The notes under the pieces are model-generated. The model was given only the letters and a program-made list of their open reading frames with translations, was not told the origin of the DNA and made no database searches. A program made the translations under genes and the position numbers. DNA of 64,000 nucleotides from Williamsia faeni (GTDB taxonomy: Bacteria; Actinomycetota; Actinomycetes; Mycobacteriales; Mycobacteriaceae): the NCBI GenBank assembly GCA_003202005.1, contig QJJF01000008.1, forward strand, positions 132,667-196,666, in the 5' to 3' direction. Each line of letters begins with the position of its first letter. Position 1 is the stretch's first letter. Shown piece after piece: positions 10,690-18,931 of this stretch.

Positions 10690-10704
10690 TCCCATCCAGC
10701 GGGA
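10690..10704. promoter_or_regulatory. Cluster palindrome, site 1 (before the ketosteroid isomerase gene)
   Basis: TCCCATCCAGCGGGA keeps 11 of 15 positions of the cluster consensus TCCCGCTGAGCGGGA, with both outer arms TCCC/GGGA intact. It ends 41 bp before GTG 10746, or 71 bp before the alternative start TTG 10776. Confidence 0.5.
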
Positions 10705-10745
10705 CCACTGTGGCGAGATTCTGCGAATGCTGGTGATCTGTCCCG

Positions 10746-11147
10746 GTGTTCTCAACCAAGAGTGGTCCTGCAACGTTGTCGGCGAGAATAGCTTGCAGTG
10801 TCTCCCAATATATTTCGTTTCTGGACGCGGGAACCGCCGAGGCCATCGCCGATCTGTATGCACCGGACGCGACATTGGAAGACCCCGTAGGTACCGAGCC
10901 ACGCCGCGGGCGCGACGACATCCGGTCGTTCTACTCGAAGATCAGCAGTTCCGGTATCGCAGCTGAACTGATCACCATGCGGGTCTCCGGTAACTCGGCC
11001 GCTTTTCACTTTCGGGTCACCACAACAACGGCGGATCAGGTCATCACCATTGAGCCGATCGACGTCATGACTTTTGACAATGACGGACTCATCACCAGCA
11101 TGCGTGCATTCTGGTCACCGATCGATGTCCACACGATCCCGCTGTGA
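10746..11147 (+). CDS. Steroid delta5-isomerase-like protein (KSI, NTF2 fold)
   Basis: A protein of 133 residues from GTG 10746. It aligns along its length with Pseudomonas ketosteroid isomerase: QYISFLDAGTAEAIADLYAP, then LEDPVGTEPRRGRDDIRSFY and IEPIDVMTFDNDG. The KSI catalytic residues are in place (Tyr22, Asp46 and Asp106 in this numbering, for Tyr16, Asp40 and Asp103). It would move a 5,6 double bond to 4,5 in 3-oxo-5-ene steroids. No good ribosome-binding site precedes GTG 10746. TTG 10776 would place the Tyr at residue 12 and give the usual family N-terminus, so the true start may be there. The steroid cluster begins with this gene. Confidence 0.8.
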   Translation: MFSTKSGPATLSARIACSVSQYISFLDAGTAEAIADLYAPDATLEDPVGTEPRRGRDDIRSFYSKISSSGIAAELITMRVSGNSAAFHFRVTTTTADQVITIEPIDVMTFDNDGLITSMRAFWSPIDVHTIPL

Positions 11148-11229
11148 CGAGTGCCCGTGACGGCCGTTCCGGTTTGATACCGCATACCTACCAAGGCGCT
11201 TGATGCGCACCACTTCGAAGGGACTCCCT

Positions 11230-12447
11230 ATGGCAGAAGCAGTTGTCGTTGCCACCGCCCGTTCACCGATCGGCCGGGCCGTCAAAGGCTCGCTCAAAGA
11301 TGTCCGCCCCGACGAACTCGCCCGCCAGATGGTCGAGACCGTGCTGAACAAAGTCCCCGAACTCGATCGCAGCGACATCGACGACCTGCACCTGGGATCC
11401 GGACAACCAGCAGGCAAAGCCGGCTTCAACCAGGCCCGAGTCGTCGCCGTCCTCGCCGGACTCGACCACGTTCCCGGCGTCACCGTGAACCGCTACTGCT
11501 CCTCATCGCTGCAGACCACCCGCATGGCACTGCACGCCATCCGCGCCGGAGAAGGAGACACCTTCATCTCCGCCGGCGTCGAAAGCGTCTCGAACTTCGC
11601 TTTCGGAAGCGCCGACCGATGGCCCGACACCAAAAACCCCGAATTCGCCGCGGCCATGAAACGCACCGCCACAGCGGCAGAAGGCGGCACCACCTGGAGC
11701 GACCCCCGCGCACAAGGTCTCCAACCCGACATCTACATCCCCATGGGCGAGACCGCCGAAAACGTCGCCTCCTTCACCGGGATCTCCCGTGAAGACCAGG
11801 ACCACTGGGCCGTGCTCAGCCAGAACCGCGCCGAAGAAGCCATCAACTCCGGATTCTTCGCCCGCGAAATCGACCCCATCACCCTCGCCGACGGCACCCT
11901 CATCACCACCGACGACGGACCCCGCGCCGGCACCACCTACGACAAACTCAGCGCACTCAAACCCGTCTTCCGCCCCGACGGCACCGTCACCGCCGGCAAC
12001 GCCTGCCCCCTCAACGACGGCGCCGCCGCACTGGTGATCATGAGCGACACCAAAGCCAAAGCCCTTGGCCTGACCCCGCTGGCCCGCATCGTCGCCACCG
12101 CCGCCACCGGCCTGTCCCCCGAGATCATGGGACTGGGACCGATCGAAGCCGTCCGCAAAGCCCTGCGCTACGCCGGTATGAGCATCGACGACATCGACCT
12201 CTTCGAAATCAACGAAGCCTTCGCCGCACAAGTCCTCGGATCGGCCAACGAACTCGGCATCGACCACGACAAACTCAACATCTCCGGCGGCGCCATCGCC
12301 CTCGGCCACCCCTTCGGAATGACCGGCGCCCGCATCACCACCACACTGCTCAACAACCTCACCACCTACGACAAGACCTTCGGCGTCGAAACCATGTGCG
12401 TCGGCGGCGGACAAGGCATGGCGATGATCCTCGAACGCCTCAGCTGA
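11230..12447 (+). CDS. Acetyl-CoA C-acetyltransferase (thiolase)
   Basis: A 405-residue thiolase. Start region MAEAVVVATARSPIGRAVKG; acyl-accepting Cys in TVNRYCSSSLQTTR; His in [16 protein letters not shown]; second active-site Cys in VETMCVGGGQGMAM. It cleaves 3-oxoacyl-CoA with CoA and probably serves steroid side-chain beta-oxidation. ATG 11230 follows GAAGGGA; ATGs at 11200 and 11203 are weaker. Third codon positions are almost always C or G, more extreme than neighbours, which also creates a long spurious open frame on the opposite strand. That may reflect high expression. It lies 82 bp after the isomerase gene and 38 bp before the LLM gene, so the three probably form an operon. Confidence 0.92.
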   Translation: MAEAVVVATARSPIGRAVKGSLKDVRPDELARQMVETVLNKVPELDRSDIDDLHLGSGQPAGKAGFNQARVVAVLAGLDHVPGVTVNRYCSSSLQTTRMALHAIRAGEGDTFISAGVESVSNFAFGSADRWPDTKNPEFAAAMKRTATAAEGGTTWSDPRAQGLQPDIYIPMGETAENVASFTGISREDQDHWAVLSQNRAEEAINSGFFAREIDPITLADGTLITTDDGPRAGTTYDKLSALKPVFRPDGTVTAGNACPLNDGAAALVIMSDTKAKALGLTPLARIVATAATGLSPEIMGLGPIEAVRKALRYAGMSIDDIDLFEINEAFAAQVLGSANELGIDHDKLNISGGAIALGHPFGMTGARITTTLLNNLTTYDKTFGVETMCVGGGQGMAMILERLS

Positions 12448-12485
12448 GCCATTGGTCGCCACCACCACAGGGAAGCTGCAGAGAT

Positions 12486-13367
12486 ATGCGTCTTGGCATT
12501 TCAACACCGGTTCTGGTCCAGCATCCGAGCACCCGTTCGGCGTGGGAAGCCACCGCAACCATCGATGACGTAGCGGAGATAGCCCAGTGCGCTGATCGTC
12601 TCGGCTTCCACCATCTCACCTGCAGCGAGCATGTGGCGGTACCGGTCGAGGTGGCGGCCGAGCGCGGTGGGACGTACTGGGATCCGCTGGCAACGTTCGG
12701 ATATCTGGCCGCTCGAACCCGGCAAATACGTCTGGCCACACAGGTTTTGGTGCTGGGCTACCATCATCCGCTCGAGATCGCGAAGCGTTACGGAACGCTT
12801 GATCGCATCAGCGGCGGCCGTCTGATCCTCGGATTGGGAGTGGGCACGCTCCAGGAAGAATTCGAACTGCTCGGCACACCGTTCGGCGATCGCGGGGCTC
12901 GTGCCGATGACGCGCTCGCCGCGATACGCACGTCCATGTCGAGGTCACAACCCGAGTATCACGGCGTCTTCTACGACTACGAGGCTTTCGTGGTCCAGCC
13001 GCACGCCGTCCAGGAGCGGGTCCCGATCTGGATCGGTGGCCGCACCAAACGGTCGCTGCGCCGAGCGTTCGATCACGGTGACGGGTGGGTTCCGTTCGGG
13101 CTCAGTGCATCCGAACTGAAAGCGATGCTGGAAACGGTCAACCTCCCGACTGGCTTCGATGTTGTTCTGTCCGCGGGACTTCCCCTCGATCCGCTCGGGA
13201 ACCCCGACAAAACGGTCAAGACCCTGGCACGTCTGCGCGACGTGGGTGCGACAATCGCCGGCACCTCACTCGTTGCACAAGCTGCCACCCACTATGGGCA
13301 GCAGGTCGAAGAACTCCACCGACTCGCGCGTGACGAGGGTGTCGAGTTCACTCCCGGTCAACGGTAG
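12486..13367 (+). CDS. LLM-class (luciferase-like) flavin or F420-dependent oxidoreductase
   Basis: A 293-residue TIM-barrel protein. It begins MRLGISTPVLVQHPS and shows the family's LTCSEHVAVP, TRQIRLATQVLVLGYHHPLE, RLILGLGVGTLQEEF and VPIWIGGRTKRSLRRA. Mycobacterial members usually use coenzyme F420 and less often FMN. The substrate is unknown; within the steroid cluster a hydroxysteroid or ketosteroid redox step is likely. ATG 12486 is the first Met of the conserved domain and lies 38 bp after the thiolase stop. Confidence 0.85.
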   Translation: MRLGISTPVLVQHPSTRSAWEATATIDDVAEIAQCADRLGFHHLTCSEHVAVPVEVAAERGGTYWDPLATFGYLAARTRQIRLATQVLVLGYHHPLEIAKRYGTLDRISGGRLILGLGVGTLQEEFELLGTPFGDRGARADDALAAIRTSMSRSQPEYHGVFYDYEAFVVQPHAVQERVPIWIGGRTKRSLRRAFDHGDGWVPFGLSASELKAMLETVNLPTGFDVVLSAGLPLDPLGNPDKTVKTLARLRDVGATIAGTSLVAQAATHYGQQVEELHRLARDEGVEFTPGQR

Positions 13368-13380
13368 CGATCCCGGCAAG

Positions 13381-13395
13381 TCCCGCTGAGCGGGA
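13381..13395. promoter_or_regulatory. Cluster palindrome, site 2 (perfect copy)
   Basis: TCCCGCTGAGCGGGA is a perfect 7+1+7 palindrome. It ends 67 bp before the GTG of the SDR gene at 13463 and lies just behind the LLM gene. Confidence 0.7.
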
Positions 13396-13426
13396 TTGAT
13401 TGCAATATTCGCGTCGTGCGGCATAC

Positions 13427-13447
13427 CAATAGAATTCAATTCTATTG
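13427..13447. promoter_or_regulatory. TAGAAT/ATTCTA palindrome upstream of the SDR operon
   Basis: Perfect 10-bp arms CAATAGAATT and AATTCTATTG flank a single C. The layout is typical of a TetR-family operator, and TAGAAT could also form part of a -10 box. A related palindrome precedes the fadA5-like gene (34485-34498). Confidence 0.6.
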
Positions 13448-13462
13448 AGCACGAGGAGAGCA

Positions 13463-14206
13463 GTGAGACTACAAGGAAAAACAGCAATCATCACCGGTGG
13501 TGCCGGTGGTATCGGCGGGGCGATCACCCGCGTGTTCGTCCGGCAAGGGGCCAACGTTTTATTCGTCGACGTCGACGAAGAACGCGGAGCAGCACTCGAG
13601 CGTGAACTCGGCGACGCCACAAGGTTTCTCAATATCGACATCTCGGAATCTGGTGCCGCGGAGACGATACGCGATGCCGCAGTTGACGCGTTCGGTTCAG
13701 TCGACATCCTGGTCAACAACGCTCATGCGTCCCGCCAGGCGCTGCTCGTGGACCACACCGCTGAGATGTTCGAATTGTCGTTCAACACCGGTTTCTATCC
13801 GACCGTTCACCTCATGCAGGCTTGTTATGAACAGCTGAAGGCATCGTCGGGTTCGGTCATCAACTTCGCCTCAGGTTCGGGGCTCGAGGGCATGCCGACA
13901 CAGACGTCCTACGCAGCTGCGAAGGAGGCCATCCGAGGGATGAGCCGGGTGGCCGCCAATGAATGGGCCCCCGACGGCATCCGCGTGAACATCATCTGCC
14001 CGTTCGCGGCCACCGAAGGTGTGCTCGCCTGGCAGAAAGCTTTTCCCGAACGCGCTGCCGAATCGGTGGCCAAGGTGCCGCTGCAGCGGATCGGAGATCC
14101 CGAAATCGACATCGCGCCGGTGGTGGTCTTCCTTGCGTCCGAGGATTCCAAATACATGACCGGCCAGACCGTAATGGCCGACGGCGGCATCATCAAACTT
14201 CGTTAG
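13463..14206 (+). CDS. Short-chain dehydrogenase/reductase (probable hydroxysteroid dehydrogenase)
   Basis: A 247-residue classical SDR: TGGAGGIGGAI cofactor loop, VDVD acidic turn favouring NAD(H), NNAH motif, catalytic Ser in NFASGSG and Tyr/Lys in SYAAAKEA. GTG 13463 is chosen because ACGAGGAG lies 5 nt upstream; a TTG at 13445 would put that sequence inside the gene. Two palindromes, at 13381 and 13427, lie in the promoter region, suggesting dual control. It is followed by a second SDR 25 bp downstream. Substrate position (3-, 7-, 12- or 17-hydroxyl) cannot be told from sequence. Confidence 0.88.
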   Translation: MRLQGKTAIITGGAGGIGGAITRVFVRQGANVLFVDVDEERGAALERELGDATRFLNIDISESGAAETIRDAAVDAFGSVDILVNNAHASRQALLVDHTAEMFELSFNTGFYPTVHLMQACYEQLKASSGSVINFASGSGLEGMPTQTSYAAAKEAIRGMSRVAANEWAPDGIRVNIICPFAATEGVLAWQKAFPERAAESVAKVPLQRIGDPEIDIAPVVVFLASEDSKYMTGQTVMADGGIIKLR

Positions 14207-14231
14207 ACCACTGGCAGAACAGGAGTACATC

Positions 14232-15071
14232 ATGGCCGACGGATTCGATGGACAGGTCGCGTTGATCACGGGGGCCGCCCGGGGACAGGGTCGCAGCCAT
14301 GCGATCGAGTTTGCCGAGCGCGGCGCGAACGTGGTCGTGTGCGACAGATGCGAGGACAGCCCTGCGGTGGGCTATCCGCTCGCGACGGAGGCCGATCTCG
14401 CCGAGACGGCACGGCTGGTTGAAGAGACCGGACGCAAATGTATTGCTGTCAAGGCCAACACCGCCGACCGGGCGGCGATGGATGCGCTTGTCGCACAGGC
14501 CGAGTCCGAGTTCGGCCGTATCGACATCGCCGTCGCCAATGCTGGTGTGTCCGTCGCGGCACCCGTTCAGTCCATGACGCAGACCCAATGGTCCGAGGTC
14601 ATCGCATCGAATCTCACCGGGGTCTTCAACACTGTCGGTGCGGTCTCTCCCGGCATGATCAAGCGCGGATTCGGGCGAATCGTCACCATCTCGTCGATGC
14701 TCGGCCGCGCAGGTAACACCAACATGGTCGGCTATGCCGCGTCGAAGTGGGGCGTCATCGGGCTGACCAAGAGCGCAGCGCTCGATCTTGCGGGCCACGG
14801 CATCACCGTCAATGCCATTGCGCCGGGAAACATCTCGACACCCATGATCCACAATGATCAGCTGTACTCGATGATGCGTCCCGACCTCGAATCACCGACG
14901 GCCGCCGACGTGGCGCCCATCTTCAATTCGCTGCATGCCCAGGATATTCCGTGGCTTGACGCCGCCGAGATAACGCGAGTGGTGCTGTTCCTCGCCGATC
15001 GGGCCAGCGCGCACATCAGCGGAACCGTCATTCCTGTGGACGCCGGCAACGCAGCACGCGTCACCGGTTGA
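14232..15071 (+). CDS. Mycofactocin-type SDR oxidoreductase
   Basis: A 279-residue SDR with TGAARGQGRSHAIEFAERGA and the long insertion after the second strand (CDRCEDSPAVGYPLATEADL) that marks mycofactocin-associated SDRs, which hold NAD non-exchangeably and pass electrons to mycofactocin. The catalytic Ser/Tyr/Lys lie in SSMLGRAGNTNMVGYAASK. AGGAGT lies 6 nt before ATG 14232. It probably oxidises a steroid hydroxyl group. It forms an operon with the SDR upstream, 25 bp apart. Confidence 0.88.
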   Translation: MADGFDGQVALITGAARGQGRSHAIEFAERGANVVVCDRCEDSPAVGYPLATEADLAETARLVEETGRKCIAVKANTADRAAMDALVAQAESEFGRIDIAVANAGVSVAAPVQSMTQTQWSEVIASNLTGVFNTVGAVSPGMIKRGFGRIVTISSMLGRAGNTNMVGYAASKWGVIGLTKSAALDLAGHGITVNAIAPGNISTPMIHNDQLYSMMRPDLESPTAADVAPIFNSLHAQDIPWLDAAEITRVVLFLADRASAHISGTVIPVDAGNAARVTG

Positions 15072-15136
15072 TATCTGGCTCGGTCGTGAGCTAACTCCTC
15101 ACCGCGACAATCGGTCTCAGCTGATTCGTCCCCTAT

Positions 15137-15151
15137 TTCCACTCACTGGGA
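15137..15151. promoter_or_regulatory. Cluster palindrome, site 3 (before the MFS gene)
   Basis: TTCCACTCACTGGGA, read on the other strand as TCCCAGTGAGTGGAA, keeps 11 of 15 consensus positions. It is 186 bp before the MFS start, farther than at the other sites. Confidence 0.4.
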
Positions 15152-15337
15152 CTGCGCGCCGAATGTGCTGTGCGTCACTGTATCTCTGTAGTCACGTGGC
15201 GGTCACGTTCCGCCTCCGATACAGGTAAGGACACACACAATGCTGAACGGCACGGCAACGGCCCCAAAGCTTCTGCTCCAACGGTGTTGCAGCACGACGC
15301 CCCCGTCCATGACGCGACACCTTCTTGGAGGACTTCG

Positions 15338-16786
15338 ATGACCACAATTCCCGATCCTATTGCTCCGGCCAAGCCGGTACCCCTGGCCGGCCGCTACAAC
15401 CGGAACCGCTCAGCGGCGTTCATCATCACCATCCTGGTGCTGGTCGAAATCATCAGCGCATTCGAGACCTCGATGGTCTTCGCCGCGATCCCGACGATCA
15501 TCGCCGACTTCGGCAGCGACGCCGCCACAGTCGGATGGGCGGTGACGGCGTTCCTCCTCGTCGCCGCCGCCTCGGCTGCGGTCTGCGGTCGACTCGGTGA
15601 CATGTTCGGACGCGAACGGGTACTCGTTGTCATCCTCGCCACAGCCACCATCGGTTCGCTGGTCAGTGCACTAGGCGACAGTGTCAACACAATCATTGCC
15701 GGACGAGCCATCCAGGGCGTGGCCGGAGCTATTCTCCCGCTGTGCATCGGGCTGGCGCGTGAGCACCTGACCAAGGACAGGGTTCCCGTTGCGATCGCGA
15801 TCATCTCGGGATCAGCGGTGGCTGCCGGCGCGGCATCCGCGTACATCGCGGGTCTGATGATCGACCACGCGAGCTGGCACATGATCTTCATCGTCGCAGC
15901 CGTCTATGCGACATTCGCACTCCTACTGGTGTTGTTTGCCCTTCCGTGGCGCCCTCCGGTCGGCACCACGCAAAAGGTCGACTACGTCGGCACCATCGTG
16001 TTTGCGCCGGCCATTGCAGCAATCTTGTTGGGTATCAACAAATCCAGCACATGGGGCTGGTCTGATCCGAAAACGATCGGCCTGATCGTGACCGGGCTGG
16101 TGGCGATGGCACTGTGGGTGGTCTGGGAACTTCGTGTGACAGACCCGATCGCCAATGTGCGACTGTTCACCAACCGCAAGGTTGCACTGACGATGCTGGC
16201 GACGCTGGCGGCGGCCGTGGGCCCCTTCGGAATCGGCAACATGATCACGCCCTTGGTGCTCCAGTCCCCGACAACTGCGCCGTACGGGCTCGGCATGTCG
16301 CCCACCGATGCCGGATTGCTTGCTCTGATCGGTGCTCTGATCGGTTTCGCGTTCACCCCGTTGAGCGGCCGACTCACCCGCACCGTAGGTTCTCGCGCTT
16401 CGTTGATCGTCGGTGGTCTGCTCTATGTCGTGGTGGCGATCCTGCTGGTCACGTCGCACGATTCGATTGGCGGCATGTTTGCCATGGTCACCACGGCATC
16501 TATCGCCACCGCATTCGCGTACACCGCCCTTCCGAACCTCATCGTCGAGGCTGTGCCTGTCGACAACACCAGCGAGGCAACCGGATTGCAAACAGTCATC
16601 CGTACCGCCGGACAGGGCATCGGCACATCTATCGGCACAACTGTATTGGCTGCTTCGGCTGTGGCAGGCAGTATTGCACCCACCGTGGCAGGGCTCAACG
16701 CCGTCGCCGGTATCATTTTTGCCGGTGCGGTGGTCACCGTCGGCCTGGCACTGATGCTGCGCCGCGGCAGCGTGTACGCGCACTGA
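15338..16786 (+). CDS. MFS transporter, DHA2 (14-helix) type
   Basis: A 482-residue transporter. The N-terminal tail is followed by helix 1 (AAFIITILVLVEIISAF) and the DHA family motif A region (RLGDMFGRERVLVVI), then about 14 helices. ATG 15338 has TTGGAGG about 7 nt upstream; the open frame extends further but lacks a better start. DHA2 proteins usually export drugs by proton antiport, while steroid clusters carry MFS proteins for substrate or intermediate transport (CamM in Rhodococcus cholate degradation). I infer import or export of a steroid or its metabolites. A strong terminator follows. Confidence 0.88.
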   Translation: MTTIPDPIAPAKPVPLAGRYNRNRSAAFIITILVLVEIISAFETSMVFAAIPTIIADFGSDAATVGWAVTAFLLVAAASAAVCGRLGDMFGRERVLVVILATATIGSLVSALGDSVNTIIAGRAIQGVAGAILPLCIGLAREHLTKDRVPVAIAIISGSAVAAGAASAYIAGLMIDHASWHMIFIVAAVYATFALLLVLFALPWRPPVGTTQKVDYVGTIVFAPAIAAILLGINKSSTWGWSDPKTIGLIVTGLVAMALWVVWELRVTDPIANVRLFTNRKVALTMLATLAAAVGPFGIGNMITPLVLQSPTTAPYGLGMSPTDAGLLALIGALIGFAFTPLSGRLTRTVGSRASLIVGGLLYVVVAILLVTSHDSIGGMFAMVTTASIATAFAYTALPNLIVEAVPVDNTSEATGLQTVIRTAGQGIGTSIGTTVLAASAVAGSIAPTVAGLNAVAGIIFAGAVVTVGLALMLRRGSVYAH

Positions 16787-16796
16787 CAGAACACCC

Positions 16797-16841
16797 CGAG
16801 CACATCGCACCCGCGCCGCACTCACGGGTGCGATGTGTTCG
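16797..16841 (+). terminator. Rho-independent terminator behind the MFS gene
   Basis: 13-bp perfect arms CACATCGCACCCG and CGGGTGCGATGTG (16801-16813 and 16825-16837), extended by a few wobble pairs, with an 11-nt loop and followed by TTCGGTTTT. It starts 10 bp after the MFS stop. Confidence 0.85.
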
Positions 16842-16882
16842 GTTTTGACAATCCGAACTCCATAGGCACTGTGTTGCTGAAC

Positions 16883-16922
16883 AATTCGAGGCTACATCGA
16901 GTAATCGATGTAGCCTCGAATT
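16883..16922. terminator. Perfect 18-bp inverted repeat, bidirectional terminator
   Basis: Arms 16883-16900 and 16905-16922 are exactly complementary (AATTCGAGGCTACATCGA and its complement) around the loop GTAA. It lies between the converging MFS and kshB genes and would end kshB transcription as well. Confidence 0.8.
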
Positions 16923-16948
16923 ATTGCAATGGGTCACAAGTCGACGGG

Positions 16949-18004
16949 CTAGAACTCCACGTGGAGGTGGTCACTGATCGGGCGAGCCTGGCAGGCCAGG
17001 ATGTAGCCATCCGCGATGTCATCCTCATCAAGGATGGAGGCATTACCCATGTCGACTTTTCCATCGACCAATGTGCATGCGCACGAACCACATTCACCTT
17101 CGCGGCACGAGAAGGGCACGTCGATGCCCTTGGACAACAGTACGTCGACCAGCGTCACCGAGCGCGGCCAGGCGTACTCGTGCGAGTCCCCGTCGAGTGT
17201 GACCGACACCGTTGCCGCATCACCGGCCTCTTCTTCAGACAGGTCTGGCAGGACCACGTCCGCGAACGGATCACCGGAGAGCGAGGTGAACACCTCTGCA
17301 TGCACACGGTTGCGTGGGATACCGGCGCGTGCCGCGGCGTCGTGGACCGTGTCCATGAACGGCTTCGGTCCACACATGAACACCCGGTGGCCGGTGAACG
17401 AGGAGGCAAGGACTGCGAGCTGGCCCGCAGACGGCAGGCCCTGCACGCTCTCGAGCCAGTGGATCACCGTCAACCGGTCGCCGTGACGTGCCTCGAGCTC
17501 GATCAGTTCACGCGCGAAGATCACCGACGTCTCGTCTCGATTCGCGTACACCAGAACAACTTTGCGCGTGCCCTGACTCAGGGCCGACTTCAGGATGGAG
17601 ATCACCGGGGTGACGCCGCTGCCGGCGGCGAACAACAGCAGATCCTCATCGAGGTTCGTGGGCGTGAACACGCCGGATGGCGGCAAGACCTCGATCACAT
17701 CTCCGACGGTCACGTTGTCGCACAGCCAATGTGAGGCGTAGCCGCCCGCCGTCCGCTTGATGGTCACCTTCGGCAGATCGTCGGTGAACGGTGAACTGGC
17801 CAACGAATAGCATCGCGCGACCGACCCGGTCTGATCGCTCGGAACACGAAGGGTGAGAAACTGTCCGGGCGTGTATGCGAACTCGTCGACGCGGTCGGTA
17901 GGGACTTCGAACACCAGCGACCTCGCATCACTGGTCTCCTCGATGACCGCCGCGACGGTCATCTTTGCAGAACGCGAGCTGCTCGACGCTTGAGCGGTTG
18001 CCAT
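16949..18004 (-). CDS. kshB: 3-ketosteroid 9alpha-hydroxylase reductase KshB
   Basis: A 351-residue FAD/[2Fe-2S] reductase. The N-terminal flavin domain has RCYSLASSPF (FAD) and GSGVTPVISILKSAL (NADH side); the NAD domain ends in FMCGPKPFMD. The C-terminal plant-type ferredoxin carries Cys300, 305, 308 and 338 in CREGECGSCAC and YILACQAR. It passes electrons from NADH to the Rieske oxygenase KshA, which opens ring B together with KstD. The gene is alone on this strand, 20 kb from kshA. A cluster palindrome lies 76 bp before the start (18080-18094). Confidence 0.93.
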   Translation of the reverse strand: MATAQASSSSRSAKMTVAAVIEETSDARSLVFEVPTDRVDEFAYTPGQFLTLRVPSDQTGSVARCYSLASSPFTDDLPKVTIKRTAGGYASHWLCDNVTVGDVIEVLPPSGVFTPTNLDEDLLLFAAGSGVTPVISILKSALSQGTRKVVLVYANRDETSVIFARELIELEARHGDRLTVIHWLESVQGLPSAGQLAVLASSFTGHRVFMCGPKPFMDTVHDAAARAGIPRNRVHAEVFTSLSGDPFADVVLPDLSEEEAGDAATVSVTLDGDSHEYAWPRSVTLVDVLLSKGIDVPFSCREGECGSCACTLVDGKVDMGNASILDEDDIADGYILACQARPISDHLHVEF

Positions 18005-18079
18005 CGCGGACCATGCCTTTCCATACGTGAACTGGACTCGACGACACTAGGGCACCGGATGTGGCGCGTCACACCCACT

Positions 18080-18094
18080 TCTCGCTGAACGGGA
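18080..18094. promoter_or_regulatory. Cluster palindrome, site 4 (before kshB)
   Basis: TCTCGCTGAACGGGA keeps 13 of 15 consensus positions. It lies 76 bp upstream of the kshB start on the minus strand. Confidence 0.6.
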
Positions 18095-18110
18095 TTGCAC
18101 GACGTGTCAC

Positions 18111-18920
18111 TCACCGGCCGAACGCGGCACGTCCCCCGGTAATCGTCGGGTCACCGTCTTTGACGAGCTCGAACGCAAGGTCTGTGGTGTCGCCCCATAC
18201 CCGTAGGTCGGCAGACTCACCGGGATGAATCGCAGCCCCGAACCGTCCATCGAGGGCCGTCAGGTCTGCCGGATGCGCCCCGGTCAATCGCGCGAGTTCC
18301 ACCGCCGCGACTCCGAGCGTGCACAGTCCGTGCATGATCGGACGGGGCTGGTTGATCCGGGCCGCGGCCTCCGGGTCGATGTGGATGTGATGGCGATCCC
18401 CGGTGAGCCGGTACAACGCTGCCTGATTTTCCGTGGTGTGCACCACCGCTTCGACAGCCGGATCCCCCTGCGGTCCCGCCGGGCGTCCCGGTCCGCGGTC
18501 TCCCCCGAATCCGCCTGTGCCCGGAGCAAAGATCGACCACGTGGCCACGAAGTAGTCGCTACGGACCACCACCTCGAACACTGCGGCGCTGCCCTTGTCC
18601 CAGACCTCGCCGACAGAGGCGGCCAAGGTCACCTCGCCGCTACGGGGTAGCGGTGCGGTGACCGTCAACTGCTGTGAACCGTGCAGCGCCGTGGTCGTGT
18701 CGAATGCGCCGCGCACACCGAGTTCGTCAGGCGCCCACTGTGCCAGCGTCAGCGCGAATGTCGGCAGAACCCGCAGCCGGTCCTCGAATACGAGGTCGAG
18801 CTCGGTTGCCCTGGCACCGACTGCCAATGCGTAGAGGATGGCGTCGCGTTCGTCGTACGAGACGGTGCGGGTGCCCAGATCCTCGCCGCGCCAGTCGCCG
18901 GCAGGTTTCGTGGTGGTCAC
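18111..18920 (-). CDS. MaoC-like enoyl-CoA hydratase (hydratase 2 type)
   Basis: A 269-residue double hot-dog protein. The active-site motif is in YRLTGDRHHIHIDPEAAARI: the Asp and second His of the hydratase-2 motif are kept although Asn-Pro of the usual GDxNPLH reads His-Ile. PIMHGLCTLGVAA follows. It adds water to a 2-enoyl-CoA and resembles Rv3538/ChsH3, so a second side-chain hydratase is likely. GTG 18920 has GAAGGAG 6 nt upstream; an upstream GTG at 18935 does not. It is the last gene of the chsE2-chsH2-chsE1-chsH1-ltp2 operon, 11 bp after ltp2. Confidence 0.87.
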   Translation of the reverse strand: MTTTKPAGDWRGEDLGTRTVSYDERDAILYALAVGARATELDLVFEDRLRVLPTFALTLAQWAPDELGVRGAFDTTTALHGSQQLTVTAPLPRSGEVTLAASVGEVWDKGSAAVFEVVVRSDYFVATWSIFAPGTGGFGGDRGPGRPAGPQGDPAVEAVVHTTENQAALYRLTGDRHHIHIDPEAAARINQPRPIMHGLCTLGVAAVELARLTGAHPADLTALDGRFGAAIHPGESADLRVWGDTTDLAFELVKDGDPTITGGRAAFGR

Positions 18921-18931
18921 AATGTGCTCCT

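Noticed and set aside
11503-12558. A 351-codon open frame on the minus strand opposite the thiolase gene
   Set aside because: It is the mirror of a gene with extreme C/G third positions. The product is low-complexity Gly/Val/Asp without motifs, and the thiolase on the plus strand is unmistakable.
16883-16922. Operator or transposon end
   Set aside because: The perfect 18-bp arms with a 4-nt loop between two converging genes fit a bidirectional terminator; no transposase or target duplication is present.
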